The notes beneath the pieces are model-generated. The model did not search any database. It saw nothing but the letters and a program-made list of their open reading frames with translations, and was not told the DNA's origin. The position numbers were made by a program, and so were the translations under genes. Shown one piece after another: positions 53,117-62,704 of a stretch of DNA of 64,000 bases (the stretch's first letter is position 1; every line of letters starts with the position of its first letter). The stretch is from Bog-532 sp963732345 (GTDB taxonomy: Bacteria; Actinomycetota; Actinomycetes; Streptosporangiales; Streptosporangiaceae), in assembly GCA_963732345.1 (NCBI GenBank), contig CAVSZI010000023.1:62001-126000 (forward strand). Direction: 5' to 3'.

Positions 53117-55422
53117 TCATGGCCCGATCCCCGGTGCGGGAACGTGCAGGACGAGCACGGTCACGTCGTCGTCCTGCTCGTGACCGGCCAGCATCGCGTC
53201 GACCAGGTAACTGAGGAGCCGTTCGGGGTGGCCCACCACGTTGCTGCGGGCGCGGGCCGCTACGGCCACCAGCTCACGCAGGCCCGTGTCCAGACCACGG
53301 ATCCGGTTCTCGACCAGGCCGTCGGAATAAAGCACCGCGGTGCTGCCCGGCGGCAGCCGGAACGGATGCTGCTGGCGCGGGCTGGGCCAGCCCAGAGGCG
53401 TTCCGGCCTCGGTTTCGTCGAGCAAAGGCTCGGCGTCCAGGCCGAGCCGAAGCACCGGCAGGTGCCCCGCGTTGCCCATCAGCCCGTCGCCGGTCTCCGG
53501 GTCGATGACCAGGTACGCGACGGTGGTGACCTGCTCTTCCAGCTCGGTGGCGCTGAACAGGCGGTCCAGGCCGGTCAGCACGGCCGCGGGCCGCGGATCG
53601 GTCAGCGCGAGCGCGCGGAGCGCGTTGCGGACGCGGCCCATGCCCGCGGCGGCGGTCAGCCCCTTGCCCATGACGTCGCCGACCGCGATGGCCAGCCGCC
53701 CGTCCGGGAGACGGAACGCGTCGTACCAGTCGCCGCCGATCTCCATGTTCCGGGCGACCGGCAGGTACCGGGCCTCCATGACCAGGCCGGGCACCAGCGG
53801 AAGCTGGTCCGGGAGCAGGCTGCGCTGCAGCGTTTCCGCCGTCGTGTGCTCCCGCTCGTACATGGCGGCGCGCTCGACCGCCAGGGCGCACTGGCCGGCC
53901 AGCGCCTCGAGGAAAACGCGCTCCTCCTCCGTGATCTTGCGCGGGCGGCCGAAGGAGAACCGCAGCGCGCCCAGCGGCGCCCCGGCCGCCAGCAGTGGCA
54001 GCCCCACCCAGGACCGTTCGTCTTCCCCCGCGACGATCTCGATGGGGGCGTCTTCCAGCAGCTGGCGCAGCGCGCCGGGGTCCTCGGCCAGGACCGGGCG
54101 GCGGGTGGCGATCGCGCGGGTCATCACGCCCGGGCTGTCCAGCAGGATGTCGCGGGTCGCGGCGGCCTGCCCGGGGGGCATTCCGCCCGGGTTGATCACC
54201 CGCAGCCGGCCGCCGTCCAGCAAGGCCACCGCGGACCGCTGCGCGCCGATCGCGGTGCGGCCCACCTCGGTGATCACCTCGACGACCTGCTCCACCGTCA
54301 GCGCCTCGGCCAGCATCGACGTGGCCTGCTGCAGCCGCGCGGTGCGCAGGGCGGCCGCCGACAGCTGCTCGGTCAGCCGGCCGCGCATCTCCTCGGCCTC
54401 GCGCTGGCCGGTGACGTCGGTACTGGCGCCGACCCACTCGATGATCTTCCCGTCCCGCTCGACCGGCACGGCGCGGACGTCGTAGTGGCGGTAGGAGCCG
54501 GCCCGGGTCCGGGCCCGGTAGCGGTCATCGAAGGTCTTACCGGTCTTGACGCAGGCCTGCCAGTCGCGCTCCACCCGGTCCCGGTCCTCGGGGTGGATCG
54601 CGTCCAGCCAGCCGTTGCCCCGGTACTCCTGCTCGGTCTGCCCGGTGACCCAGCGCCATTCGGGGCAGTCCTCGGCGATCTCGCCGTCGGCGTTCGCGAC
54701 CCAGACGACCTGCGCGCCGCCCTGGACGAGGGATCGGTACCGCTCCTCGCTGCGCCGGATGGCTTCCTCGGACAGCTGCCGGCTCGTGACATCGACCGCG
54801 ATCAGCACGACGCCCGTGATGTGCCCCTGCTCGTCGTGTGAGGGGAACCAGGACAGGGCCCAGTGGGCCGTCTGGCGGGCATCCTCGGCGTGCTCGTCCG
54901 GGCGGGCAAGTACGCGGGCGCCCTCGCCGCGCGGGGCCGTCTCGCCGTCCCGGGTGCCCTCGCCCTGCTGGGTGGCCCCGGCCGGGGCCGGGGTCGCCTG
55001 GACCTGGGTCTGGGCGGCCTGGGCGGCCTGGGCGGCGGCGGTCTGGACCTGGGCTTGCGCCTGGGCCGGGGGGGCCTGTGCGGGGACGCGCGCGGCCGGG
55101 AGCACGAACTGATGGGCCCCGAACACGGGCTGGTCCTCGGCCAGCACCCGGCGAGCGGACGACTCGGCCTTGACCGCGAACAGGCCGGCCAGACATCCGA
55201 CGGCGTTTGGCCAATATGATCTTCCGGGTCATGGCCGTGCAGCCGGGCCAGCGTGTCGTTGACACGGCGGAAGCAAAGGTCGGGCCCGATCAGGGCGAAC
55301 CCGATCGGCGCCTCGCGGAGCAGCGTGTCAAGCAGTGCGGCGTCGGCAGTGTCCAGCTCGGACATGCGCGGCCGGGGCACAGACGTATCCGTGCTCACCG
55401 CGGGCACCGGTGCCTCATGCAC
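53117..55422 (-). CDS. PAS-PAS-GAF-SpoIIE (PP2C) phosphatase, one apparent frameshift
   Basis: About 768 residues if one base is restored. PAS 1 (IGFALIGPDLCFRRVNDTLARLHG) is in one frame. From DVWP the next frame continues GLFAVKAESSARRVLAEDQ, a Gln/Ala/Pro-rich linker, PAS 2 (ERYRSLVQGGAQVVWVANADG, with WRWVTG), a GAF domain (ALLDGGRLRVINPGG) and the SpoIIE domain (GGDWYDAFR, IAVGDVMGKG, VLYSDGLVENR). The shift at about 55,185 is explained by GGG read as GG. It probably acts on an anti-anti-sigma factor. The GTG at 55422 is the outermost start; a later one is possible. Confidence 0.8.
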
Positions 55423-55811
55423 CGACCTGCCATCGGCAGCTCCTTCCTGCTCCCTCGTCGCCCTTACGGGCCAAACAGTGCGATGTCAGCGCTTCCGGGT
55501 ACGGTCACAGCGAGCGGAGTCGCGCCCGTGCCACGGCCGTTCCTCTATCGTCCCTGGACGGCCGCCGGCACGGCGGCTATTCGCAGCAGTTATTCACACA
55601 AGCGTGCCACATTCCCGGCACCGTTGCGGCCAGGTGGCGATACCTGGTGCCAGTGACGGCGAAGTCGCGAGCAGGGCGCAAGGGGCAAAACGCATCCGCG
55701 TGTGCCGCTCCTTCCGGGCGCCAGGCGCAACACGCCGATTCTCGCCGAAACTACAACCGGCCTTGCAGCGTAGCGTAGCGTCCACATATGCAGATCTGAG
55801 AGGCTATCAAG
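55423..55811. other. Divergent promoter region
   Basis: 389 bases between the phosphatase gene and the 541-residue protein gene. No gene recognised. A short repeat GTAGCGTAGCGT lies near 55,768-55,780, just before the downstream start. Confidence 0.45.
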
Positions 55812-57437
55812 GTGAGTCCGCAGAGCCGACGACGCAGTCCATCCCCCGGCGGAGGCAGCCGCCAGGATGGGTCAGCGGCATCCGCCGTGCCCCCGAATGC
55901 GCTCTTCGACGAGCTTCTCCGCGCCGCGCGCGAGCTCCTCGCGGTGCGGAGCCCGCTGGACGCGGAACTGATGGTGAGCGAGCTGCTCGGCACATGGTGG
56001 GGGCAGCGCGGCGGGAACGCGCGGGGGGCGGACGTCGAACGGCTGGTCGGCGAGGGACTGGTCGATTACGCCGCCCACCGCAGCAGCCCCGCCGCGCTCG
56101 CGCTGCTGTCCGGCATCGCCTGCCTGGGCACGCCGCGGCAGGCGTCCAAGGCCGAGCAGGCGGCGCTGGAGCTGATTGAGCGCGGGGTCCGTAGCCCCAA
56201 CTGGGCGCGGCATCTGGGCGCGGTCACCGGGTCGGACTGCTACGTGAACAGCGACGCCTACGGCGACACCGACGAGGTGGTGTGCATCTTCAGCTACGGC
56301 GGCACCGAACCGCACGCGCTGGTTACGGTGGTGGACTACAACGCCGGCGGGATGATCCGGGACGGCTGGGTCACGTCACAGGTGACCAAGCTGCTGGAGC
56401 TGTGCCGCAAGCCGGACGGCGAGGGCGACCGCAGCGGCTTCAAGCCGCTGGACGCGCCGGCGGCGCGGCGCATGCTCGAGGCCGCGCTCGCGGAGACCGA
56501 CGCGGCCGCCAACCCCCCGGTCAGCGAGTCGTTCCCGTCGTACCACGCGTTCATCCGGGCGCGGGTCCGGGCGCTGCCCCCCTCCGCGGGCTCCGGCCGG
56601 CCCGCCGGGCTCGTCGGGCCGGCCGGGCAGGTCGGCCCGGGCGGCAGTACCGGCAAGCGCCGGCCGTGGCGCAAGGACCGCCGCGCCATGCTCGCGGCCG
56701 AATTCCTCGCCTCGGACGAGGCCGAGGATCTGTCGGACCGCAGCTCGGCCAGCCACTGCGCCGACCGGATCATCGACCACGGCTGCGACCAGGACTTCGG
56801 CCGCCCGTTGCGGATGAGCCCGGTCAAGGTCGAGACGTTCCTGCTGAACTGGCTGCCGCGCAAGGTCATGCTGCTGCCGGAGGAGCAGGAGGCGATGCCG
56901 CACGTGCTGCTCGCCTGGGTCCGCTGGGCGGGACGGCGCCGCGGCCTGGACGAGAAGACGGTCAGCGACACCCTCGACGCGGTGTTCAATGCGATGGGGC
57001 CGTTCGGCCGGGCGTACCGCGACCCGGCGGAGTTCGGCCTCGATTCGGCCCTGGTCGCGCGCCTGCTCCCGGACAGCGACCTGGAGGCGCTGCCCCGGCG
57101 GGCCTTCGCGCTCCCGCTACTGCACGGCCGGGTGGGTGGCGTCGACCTGGCCAGTCTCGACCCCGCGGACCCGGACGGGCGGCGGGCTCTGCTCGCCGCC
57201 GCGCACGAGGACACCGGCACCGGCGAGCGCCATCTCGAGCAGCACCTGCACCTGGCCGACCGGCTGTGGCGCGGCGACCCGCCCTCTCTCTGGGAGGCCG
57301 CGCAGCGGCTGCTCGACGCGGACCAGGACCGCCATGAGGTGCTGCACATCCTGATGGACGTGATCGAGGCGGCCGGCGGCGACCGCGTCGCCCTGGCCGC
57401 CAAGCTGCGTGATCTCACCCCGGAGTCCGGGGACTGA
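55812..57437 (+). CDS. Uncharacterised 541-residue actinobacterial protein
   Basis: I do not recognise a named domain. The protein is soluble, without signal or membrane segments. An N-terminal all-helical region (about 28-125) is followed by a mixed segment with acidic strands (DTDEVVCIFSYGG, ALVTVVDYN, GGMIRDGWV). A Gly/Pro linker (about 255-280) leads to a second helical region with SHCADRIIDHGCDQDFGRPLRMSPVKVE near 320. Composition and codon use look native. The GTG start has GAGG 8 bases upstream. It runs alone, converging on the AAA gene beyond a hydantoinase relic. Confidence 0.8.
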   Translation: MSPQSRRRSPSPGGGSRQDGSAASAVPPNALFDELLRAARELLAVRSPLDAELMVSELLGTWWGQRGGNARGADVERLVGEGLVDYAAHRSSPAALALLSGIACLGTPRQASKAEQAALELIERGVRSPNWARHLGAVTGSDCYVNSDAYGDTDEVVCIFSYGGTEPHALVTVVDYNAGGMIRDGWVTSQVTKLLELCRKPDGEGDRSGFKPLDAPAARRMLEAALAETDAAANPPVSESFPSYHAFIRARVRALPPSAGSGRPAGLVGPAGQVGPGGSTGKRRPWRKDRRAMLAAEFLASDEAEDLSDRSSASHCADRIIDHGCDQDFGRPLRMSPVKVETFLLNWLPRKVMLLPEEQEAMPHVLLAWVRWAGRRRGLDEKTVSDTLDAVFNAMGPFGRAYRDPAEFGLDSALVARLLPDSDLEALPRRAFALPLLHGRVGGVDLASLDPADPDGRRALLAAAHEDTGTGERHLEQHLHLADRLWRGDPPSLWEAAQRLLDADQDRHEVLHILMDVIEAAGGDRVALAAKLRDLTPESGD

Positions 57438-57511
57438 GGAGCCCCCGGGCCCGAACCGCGGGCCGCCGGCGATCGACCTCAACGCTGATCTGGACGGATC
57501 GGCGGGGCGGT

Positions 57512-57619
57512 GTGCTGAGCGGCGGGGGGGTGCCGGTCCAGGCCGCGGCCGGGGACGTCTTCGTGGTCGAAACTCCCGGCGGGGGCGGCTTCGGCCTGCC
57601 GGACGAGTCTGGCGGCTGA
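57512..57619 (+). pseudogene. C-terminal relic of hydantoinase B/oxoprolinase-type protein
   Basis: A 35-codon frame ending in TGA (57617-57619) reads VLSGGGVPVQ, AGDVFVVETPGGGGFGLP, matching the conserved C-terminal G-D-x-x-x-x-x-T-P-G-G-G-G-x-G motif of HyuB. Nothing of the several hundred upstream residues is present; the preceding DNA is the 3' end of another gene. Confidence 0.65.
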
Positions 57620-57630
57620 TCCGTCCCGGA

Positions 57631-60048
57631 CTACAGCGCCGGGCTGGCGGAGCCGATCGCCTGCTCGCCGGCCAGCTCGCGGTAGGCGGCGCGGAGGTCG
57701 CCGGCGGTCACGGTGGTGAGATCCTCGGCGGTTGCGGCCTCGCCGAGGCGCACCACGCGGACATCGCGGCGGGCGCACGCGCGCTCGAACAGGGAGCGGG
57801 CGAACCGGCCGTTGCCGAGATCGTTGATCCGCCGCTCCACACCGCCAGCGTGGCGGAAGATCTCGCCCAGTACGTGCACCGCGTCGGCGTCGAACGCGTC
57901 GCCGGCCTGCTCGGCGAGCAGGGTGGTGATGTCGGCCAGGTCCTGCGGCGAGTAGCTCGGGAACTCGATGCGGGTGCTGAACCTGGAGGCCAGCCCCGGA
58001 TTGCTGCGCAGGAAGCGGTCCATGTCGGCCGGGTAGCCGGCCAGCACGATGACGAGCCGGTCCCGGTCGTCCTCGGCGCGCTTGAGCAGCGTCTGGACGG
58101 CTTCGGCGCCGAACGCGTCGCCGCCGGAGTAACCCTCGTTGTGCAGCGAATACGCCTCGTCGATGAAGAGCACCCCGCCGAGGGCGGAATCCACCAGCTT
58201 GCTGGTCTTGATCGCGGTCGCGCCGAGATGCTCGCCGACCAGATCGGCGCGCTGGGCCTCGACCACCTCGGGGCGGACGAGCAGGCCGAGGGCCGCAAAG
58301 ATGCGCCCGAGGATGCGCGCCACCGTGGTCTTGCCGGTGCCCGGCGGCCCCATGAAGACGAAATGCCGGGTCGGCGGCTGGCTGGTCAGGCCCTGCCGGC
58401 CGCGCAGCTTCGCGACCTGCAACTGGGCCGCGATCGCCCGGACCTGCTGCTTGACCGGCTCCAGTCCGATCAGCTCGTCCAGCTCGGCGAACGCGCTCTC
58501 CAGGGTCGGGGTGTCGGTATAGCCGCGCAGCCGGGAGGTCAGCTCGGCGAAGGCCCGCTGGAGGTCACCGGCCTGGATCGTGACCAGCTCCTCGGGCCCC
58601 GGCTCGGCGCCCGTCGTCATCACGCGGACGTCGCGGGCCTGTCCCGCCTTCTCCAGCAGCGTGCGGATGAACCGCCCGTTGCCCAGCTCGTCGGTGAGCC
58701 GACGGCGCCCCACGTCTTCCAGCATGCGCCACAGGGCGGGCCGGGCGTCGGCGTCGAGGTTCTCGCTGCGCCGATCCAGCAGCGACTCGGCGAGGGCCAG
58801 CAGTTCGGCGGGCGCGTAGCTGGAAAACTTGATCCTGGTGGCGAAGCGGGAGGCCAGTCCCGGGTTCGAGCCCAGGAACGTTTCCATCTGTTTCTCGTAG
58901 CCCGCCAGGATGATGATCAGGTTTTCCCGGTCGTCTTCGGCCCGCTTGAGCAGGGCCTGGACGGCCTCGATACCGAACCGGTCGCTCTGGCCGTCACCCT
59001 CATTGACCAGGCTGTAAGCCTCGTCGATAAAAAGCACCCCGCCGAGCGCGGAATCGATCAGCTCATTGGTCTTTATCGCGGTGGCGCCGAGATACTCCCC
59101 GACCAGGTCAGCGCGATGCGCTTCTACCACCGTCGGCTTTTCCAGCAGGCCAAACGCGTAGAAGATTTTCGCGACCACCCTGGCAACGGTCGTCTTACCC
59201 GTGCCAGGCGGTCCCAGGAAGACAAAATGGCGCATCGGCTTTTCGGTGACGACGCCGGCGATGGCGCGGCGCCGGGCGGCCTCGATTGAGGCGGCAATCG
59301 ATCTGACCTGCTCTTTCACCGGGGCAAGCCCGATCATCCTGTCGAGCTCGGCCATCGCCTCGGCCACCGAGATGTCCGGCAGCGATTCGACGGTCGCCTG
59401 GTCGCGGGCGGCCGGGTCATGCGGGGCGGCGGCCGCCTGCGCCCGCACACCGTACGCGCCGTTCGGTGCGCCCACGCCGCTGCCCGGCGGCCCATGTGCT
59501 CCCGTCCCGCGGCCCGCTTCGGCCCCGTAGAGGTGCGCCTCCTGCGACCCCTTGGCCAGCCGCCAGACGAGGACGATACAGGCGATCAGCCAGGCGGCGG
59601 CAATGCCGATGAACGGCTCGGCGGGCCAGCCGCGCAGGGCCCCGACCCCGACCGGAATCGACCAGAGCAGAGCCCAGGCCACGGTGCGGCAGGGCACGTG
59701 CCAGCGGGCCAGCGGGCCAGCATGGGCGGCCACCGCGACGGCGAACGGCAGGATGAGCAGCAGGTAGAGCCAGGATGTGCTGGCCCCGGCGAAACCGGCC
59801 GCCACCAGCCCCCAGACGGCGACCGACAGCGACGCGAGCCGGGTGGGGCGTCCCTTGACCACCGCGTACACGGCGTAGGCCATGGCCGCGAGGAGGACGA
59901 TGCCGATCCCCGGCCCGCAGAGAATGATGGCGAGGACGATCAGGCCGATCTTCAGCGGAAGCGGAGCCCGCCGGAAAACGTTAAAAACGCGGGCGAGCCG
60001 ACCGGGAACGGCTGGCGCCGCGGGCTGAACTCTGTCGTTTGGCCGCAT
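57631..60048 (-). CDS. Membrane-anchored double AAA+ ATPase (CbxX/CfxQ-EccA type)
   Basis: 805 residues. About five hydrophobic helices lie in residues 35-170, followed by a linker and two CbxX/CfxQ AAA modules. Each has Walker A GPPGTGKTTVAR (about 282 and 562), Walker B VLFIDEAYSL and the GYxxxM pore-type segment (AGYEKQMETFL, AGYPADMDRFL), plus the conserved LGNGRFxR near the module end. Soluble relatives remodel Rubisco or serve type VII secretion (EccA). The fusion to a membrane domain suggests work on a membrane complex. The ATG at 60048 follows GAGGAAG. Confidence 0.9.
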   Translation of the reverse strand: MRPNDRVQPAAPAVPGRLARVFNVFRRAPLPLKIGLIVLAIILCGPGIGIVLLAAMAYAVYAVVKGRPTRLASLSVAVWGLVAAGFAGASTSWLYLLLILPFAVAVAAHAGPLARWHVPCRTVAWALLWSIPVGVGALRGWPAEPFIGIAAAWLIACIVLVWRLAKGSQEAHLYGAEAGRGTGAHGPPGSGVGAPNGAYGVRAQAAAAPHDPAARDQATVESLPDISVAEAMAELDRMIGLAPVKEQVRSIAASIEAARRRAIAGVVTEKPMRHFVFLGPPGTGKTTVARVVAKIFYAFGLLEKPTVVEAHRADLVGEYLGATAIKTNELIDSALGGVLFIDEAYSLVNEGDGQSDRFGIEAVQALLKRAEDDRENLIIILAGYEKQMETFLGSNPGLASRFATRIKFSSYAPAELLALAESLLDRRSENLDADARPALWRMLEDVGRRRLTDELGNGRFIRTLLEKAGQARDVRVMTTGAEPGPEELVTIQAGDLQRAFAELTSRLRGYTDTPTLESAFAELDELIGLEPVKQQVRAIAAQLQVAKLRGRQGLTSQPPTRHFVFMGPPGTGKTTVARILGRIFAALGLLVRPEVVEAQRADLVGEHLGATAIKTSKLVDSALGGVLFIDEAYSLHNEGYSGGDAFGAEAVQTLLKRAEDDRDRLVIVLAGYPADMDRFLRSNPGLASRFSTRIEFPSYSPQDLADITTLLAEQAGDAFDADAVHVLGEIFRHAGGVERRINDLGNGRFARSLFERACARRDVRVVRLGEAATAEDLTTVTAGDLRAAYRELAGEQAIGSASPAL

Positions 60049-60341
60049 CTCGCTTCCTCGCACCTAGTCCCCTGTGTAGCACATAACCAGCCGTGCACGT
60101 CAGCACACGGCTGGACACGGGGGGTGAGGTTCATGTCGGGGTACTTCCATGATCCGGAGGGGCGGGCCGTCGCTGCTTCCCCATGATGGACCCCGCCGCC
60201 GCGGGCACGTCAAGTATCACCTACGGCGCCGTCTGTAAGAATCGCGCGCGCCGAGCGGTGAGCAGGGAGAGTTTTTCCGGAATGTCGTCTCGTTTATCGA
60301 CGTCCACACGGCTTGCGGCGCGTGACGGTTGAAACGCGCTC

Positions 60342-60827
60342 TCATACCCGGCGCGCGAGGTCGATTTCGTCGCGCAGCGGAATTCCGTAGGCGCCGGCCC
60401 GCGGAATTTCCGGCTTCTCGAGCCGGGCGCGGTCGACGGCGCCCGGGCGCAGGGCCACCAGGCGCAGGCCGCGCCGCTGGTAGAAGCGGATCGCGTCCAG
60501 GTTGTCGTTGGTGGTCGTCAGCCGGATCTCATGACACCGCAGCCGCCGGGCGTCGGCGGCCACGGTCTCCATCAGGACGGTGCCCACGCCGGTGCGGCGC
60601 TCGAGCGCGTTGAGCGTCACGACCTCCAGCACCCCGCCGTCCGCGTGGTAGGTGAGCAGCCCCACCAGGCCGGCCCGCTCGGCGATCAGCCCGGGCAATT
60701 CGGCGGGCCGGAAGACGGTCCGATGAACGATCTGCTGCGCGGAGCCCCAGAGTTCCACCATGAGCCAGCCGATCATCGGGCGGTCGCCAGCACCGACGGG
60801 CCTGACCTGGATCTCCGGCTGATGCAC
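60342..60827 (-). CDS. GNAT-family N-acetyltransferase
   Basis: 161 residues. IQVRPVGAGDRPMIGWLM at the N-terminus, GLVGLLTYHADGGVLEVVTLNA then the acetyl-CoA loop (RRTGVGTVLM) and AIRFYQRRGLRLVAL near the end are standard GNAT motifs. The substrate is unknown. The GTG at 60827 is inferred from where similarity begins. The nitroreductase gene is upstream on the same strand with a 152-base gap. Confidence 0.88.
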   Translation of the reverse strand: MHQPEIQVRPVGAGDRPMIGWLMVELWGSAQQIVHRTVFRPAELPGLIAERAGLVGLLTYHADGGVLEVVTLNALERRTGVGTVLMETVAADARRLRCHEIRLTTTNDNLDAIRFYQRRGLRLVALRPGAVDRARLEKPEIPRAGAYGIPLRDEIDLARRV

Positions 60828-60979
60828 CTCGCCATTATGCCGGGAATCAGGCGCCGTTCCGTGCCCGGGCAGGCCAGGGTCAGGCGCGGACCCAGCATCG
60901 GGTGAAGCGTTGTTCGGCTGGAGTGATGCCTGCTTCCAGACGGTCTCGAGATCAGCCTCCCCCGCACCGGCGGGGAAGA

Positions 60980-62425
60980 CTACCCGGCGGGGAACGGCGA
61001 CCTGGCGGGGGGCGACCCCGCGGGGGCCGGCAACCCGGCGGGAGGCCACGCGAGGCGCACGGGCGGATCGGAGCGGGCGTCGGTGATGTCGGGTTCCTGG
61101 CGCGGAGTGCGGCGGTCTTTCCCGGCCTGGTTCGTCGGGTAGCCGACTCGGATCACCATCTGCGGGACCTCCAGCCACGGCGTGGCCCCCAGCAGGTGCC
61201 GGCGGGCGTAAGCGCGACGGTCCATGGGGCTGCTGGAGTTCCGCTGGGACGCGTCGACGTGACGGTGCACGGACAGGCCGGGATGACCCGTTAGGCCTGG
61301 CGGGCGACGGTACCGGGGGTCGTAGCGGAATTCCAGATCGGCGATTTCCAGCGGCTGGGTCAGGAACGAGGTGGACGCGCCGAGGCTGGTGGCGGTGAGC
61401 AGGGCCCGCTGCAGCGCCTGCCCGGCGCGGAGCCAGTCAGCCGGCTCGTCGCGGTTGGTGAACAGCATCATCAGCTGGGGGTGGCGCTCAAAACGCTCGC
61501 GCGGACCGTCACCCGGATGGGGGGCGCCCCGTGCTGCGCTCCACTGCGTGCCCTGGTCGGCGCCGGGCCACTCCGGACCGTCCCGGCCGGTACCGGCCGG
61601 CTCAGAACCGCCGAGGGTGAAGTCGCGGACCGGAGGATTGGGCTTCGCCGGGCGCGGGCCGAAGGCGGCGCGAGGGATGCCAGAGCCGGAGTCGCTGTCA
61701 CCCGTCCACTGGGTCAGCTCGTCGCGGAACTGCCCGAGCAGTGCGCCGTAGGTCGTAGCGTCCGCACCGGTCGCGTCTTCGCCGTGGACGAGGCTCATCC
61801 CGTCCCGGCCAGAACCGTCCTTCGCGGCGCAGTGCCGGCCGTCCCGGGCGGCGGCGATGGCGGCGTCCGCGTGGGCCGCCAGGTTGAGCCAACGACGCGC
61901 GAATGTCCCGTGCAGGATGCGCAGCCAGCCGTGCTCCCGGGCCGCCGCGCGCTCCATCTCCACCAGGATCCCGGGCCGGAGGGGAGTATCGCTGAACGGC
62001 CAGCGGTCGGTGTGCCGCTCCCCGATCACGTCATAGTGTTCCTGCTCCAGCGAACTCGGCTTGTGCGTGCGCCCGACGACGATCTCGACCGACGCCAGCA
62101 GGGCCGGATCGCCCGCCGGGTCCGGTACCAGGGTGATCACCGGATCGTGGCCGAGCACCCGGAAAGCCAGCCGCAAATTCATCAGGGCGGCCCCGCAGCT
62201 GATCGCGTATTCGCGGGGCCACGGCCCAGGGGCGGGAGAATGGAGCAGCAGGTCCCATCGCCCGCAGCCAGGGCCGTCGCCGTCGTCGACTTTGGCGCGC
62301 AGCTCGATGCGGTCGTCTGCGACGATCCGGAATGACCAGGGCTGAGTGTTGTACACCGATGGCGCCCGCAGAGCCGGCTCGATGACCCGATAGGTGCTGA
62401 GCGCATCGGCGAACGGCTTCAGCAC
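60980..62425 (-). CDS. Acg-like nitroreductase-family protein
   Basis: 481 residues. The Acg/nitroreductase pattern is APSVYNTQPWSFRI near residue 22, CGAALMNLRLAFRVLGHDP, a central HTDRWPFSDTPL and the C-terminal FTNRDEPADWLRAGQALQRALLTATSLGASTSFLTQPLE. Acg (Rv2032) is a DosR-regulon protein that binds FMN but lacks classical nitroreductase activity and may store flavin. A low-complexity Gly/Pro/Asp insert (about 270-340) and an Arg/Pro-rich tail are unusual. GGGGGAGG supports the GTG start. Confidence 0.88.
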   Translation of the reverse strand: MLKPFADALSTYRVIEPALRAPSVYNTQPWSFRIVADDRIELRAKVDDGDGPGCGRWDLLLHSPAPGPWPREYAISCGAALMNLRLAFRVLGHDPVITLVPDPAGDPALLASVEIVVGRTHKPSSLEQEHYDVIGERHTDRWPFSDTPLRPGILVEMERAAAREHGWLRILHGTFARRWLNLAAHADAAIAAARDGRHCAAKDGSGRDGMSLVHGEDATGADATTYGALLGQFRDELTQWTGDSDSGSGIPRAAFGPRPAKPNPPVRDFTLGGSEPAGTGRDGPEWPGADQGTQWSAARGAPHPGDGPRERFERHPQLMMLFTNRDEPADWLRAGQALQRALLTATSLGASTSFLTQPLEIADLEFRYDPRYRRPPGLTGHPGLSVHRHVDASQRNSSSPMDRRAYARRHLLGATPWLEVPQMVIRVGYPTNQAGKDRRTPRQEPDITDARSDPPVRLAWPPAGLPAPAGSPPARSPFPAG

Positions 62426-62520
62426 GGCGTCACCTCCCCCATTTCGCGGCTCGCTCCGGTATGTGTCCAGCCTCGCGCGCGGCACCGCCCTAGGGAATGT
62501 GCCCGACGACCCTGGCCGGC

Positions 62521-62534
62521 GGGCCCTTCGTCCT
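62521..62534. promoter_or_regulatory. DosR-like box before the Acg-like gene
   Basis: GGGCC-CTTC-GTCCT (one mismatch) lies 96 bases upstream of the Acg-like start and between it and the divergent DUF5709-like gene. Confidence 0.4.
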
Positions 62535-62583
62535 CTGCCGGAAACGACCGGCTCGCGTAAGGACGGCCGGCGCCGGGCCGACA

Positions 62584-62616
62584 CGTGCGGGTGCGGGCGG
62601 GTGCGGGCGGGTGCGG
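62584..62616. repeat. G-rich 10-bp tandem repeat
   Basis: GTGCGGGCGG-type units repeat about three times, giving G runs with regular spacing that could form a G-quadruplex on the plus strand. It lies in the divergent promoter region. Confidence 0.65.
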
Positions 62617-62704
62617 CCGCCCGTCATTTCCGGGTGTGACATCGTTAAGCCGGAGGCGGCCAGGTGGATGAATATGGCCGCACCGGCCGGGTACGGGAGG
62701 CGTC

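Noticed and set aside
57409..59289. 626-codon plus-strand frame opposite the AAA gene
   Set aside because: It is the complement-strand shadow of a gene with clear Walker motifs; the translation has no recognisable domain.
60133..60186. 17-codon ATG frame (MSGYFHDPEGRAV)
   Set aside because: Too short to judge; ribosome site is only moderate and no conserved partner is seen.
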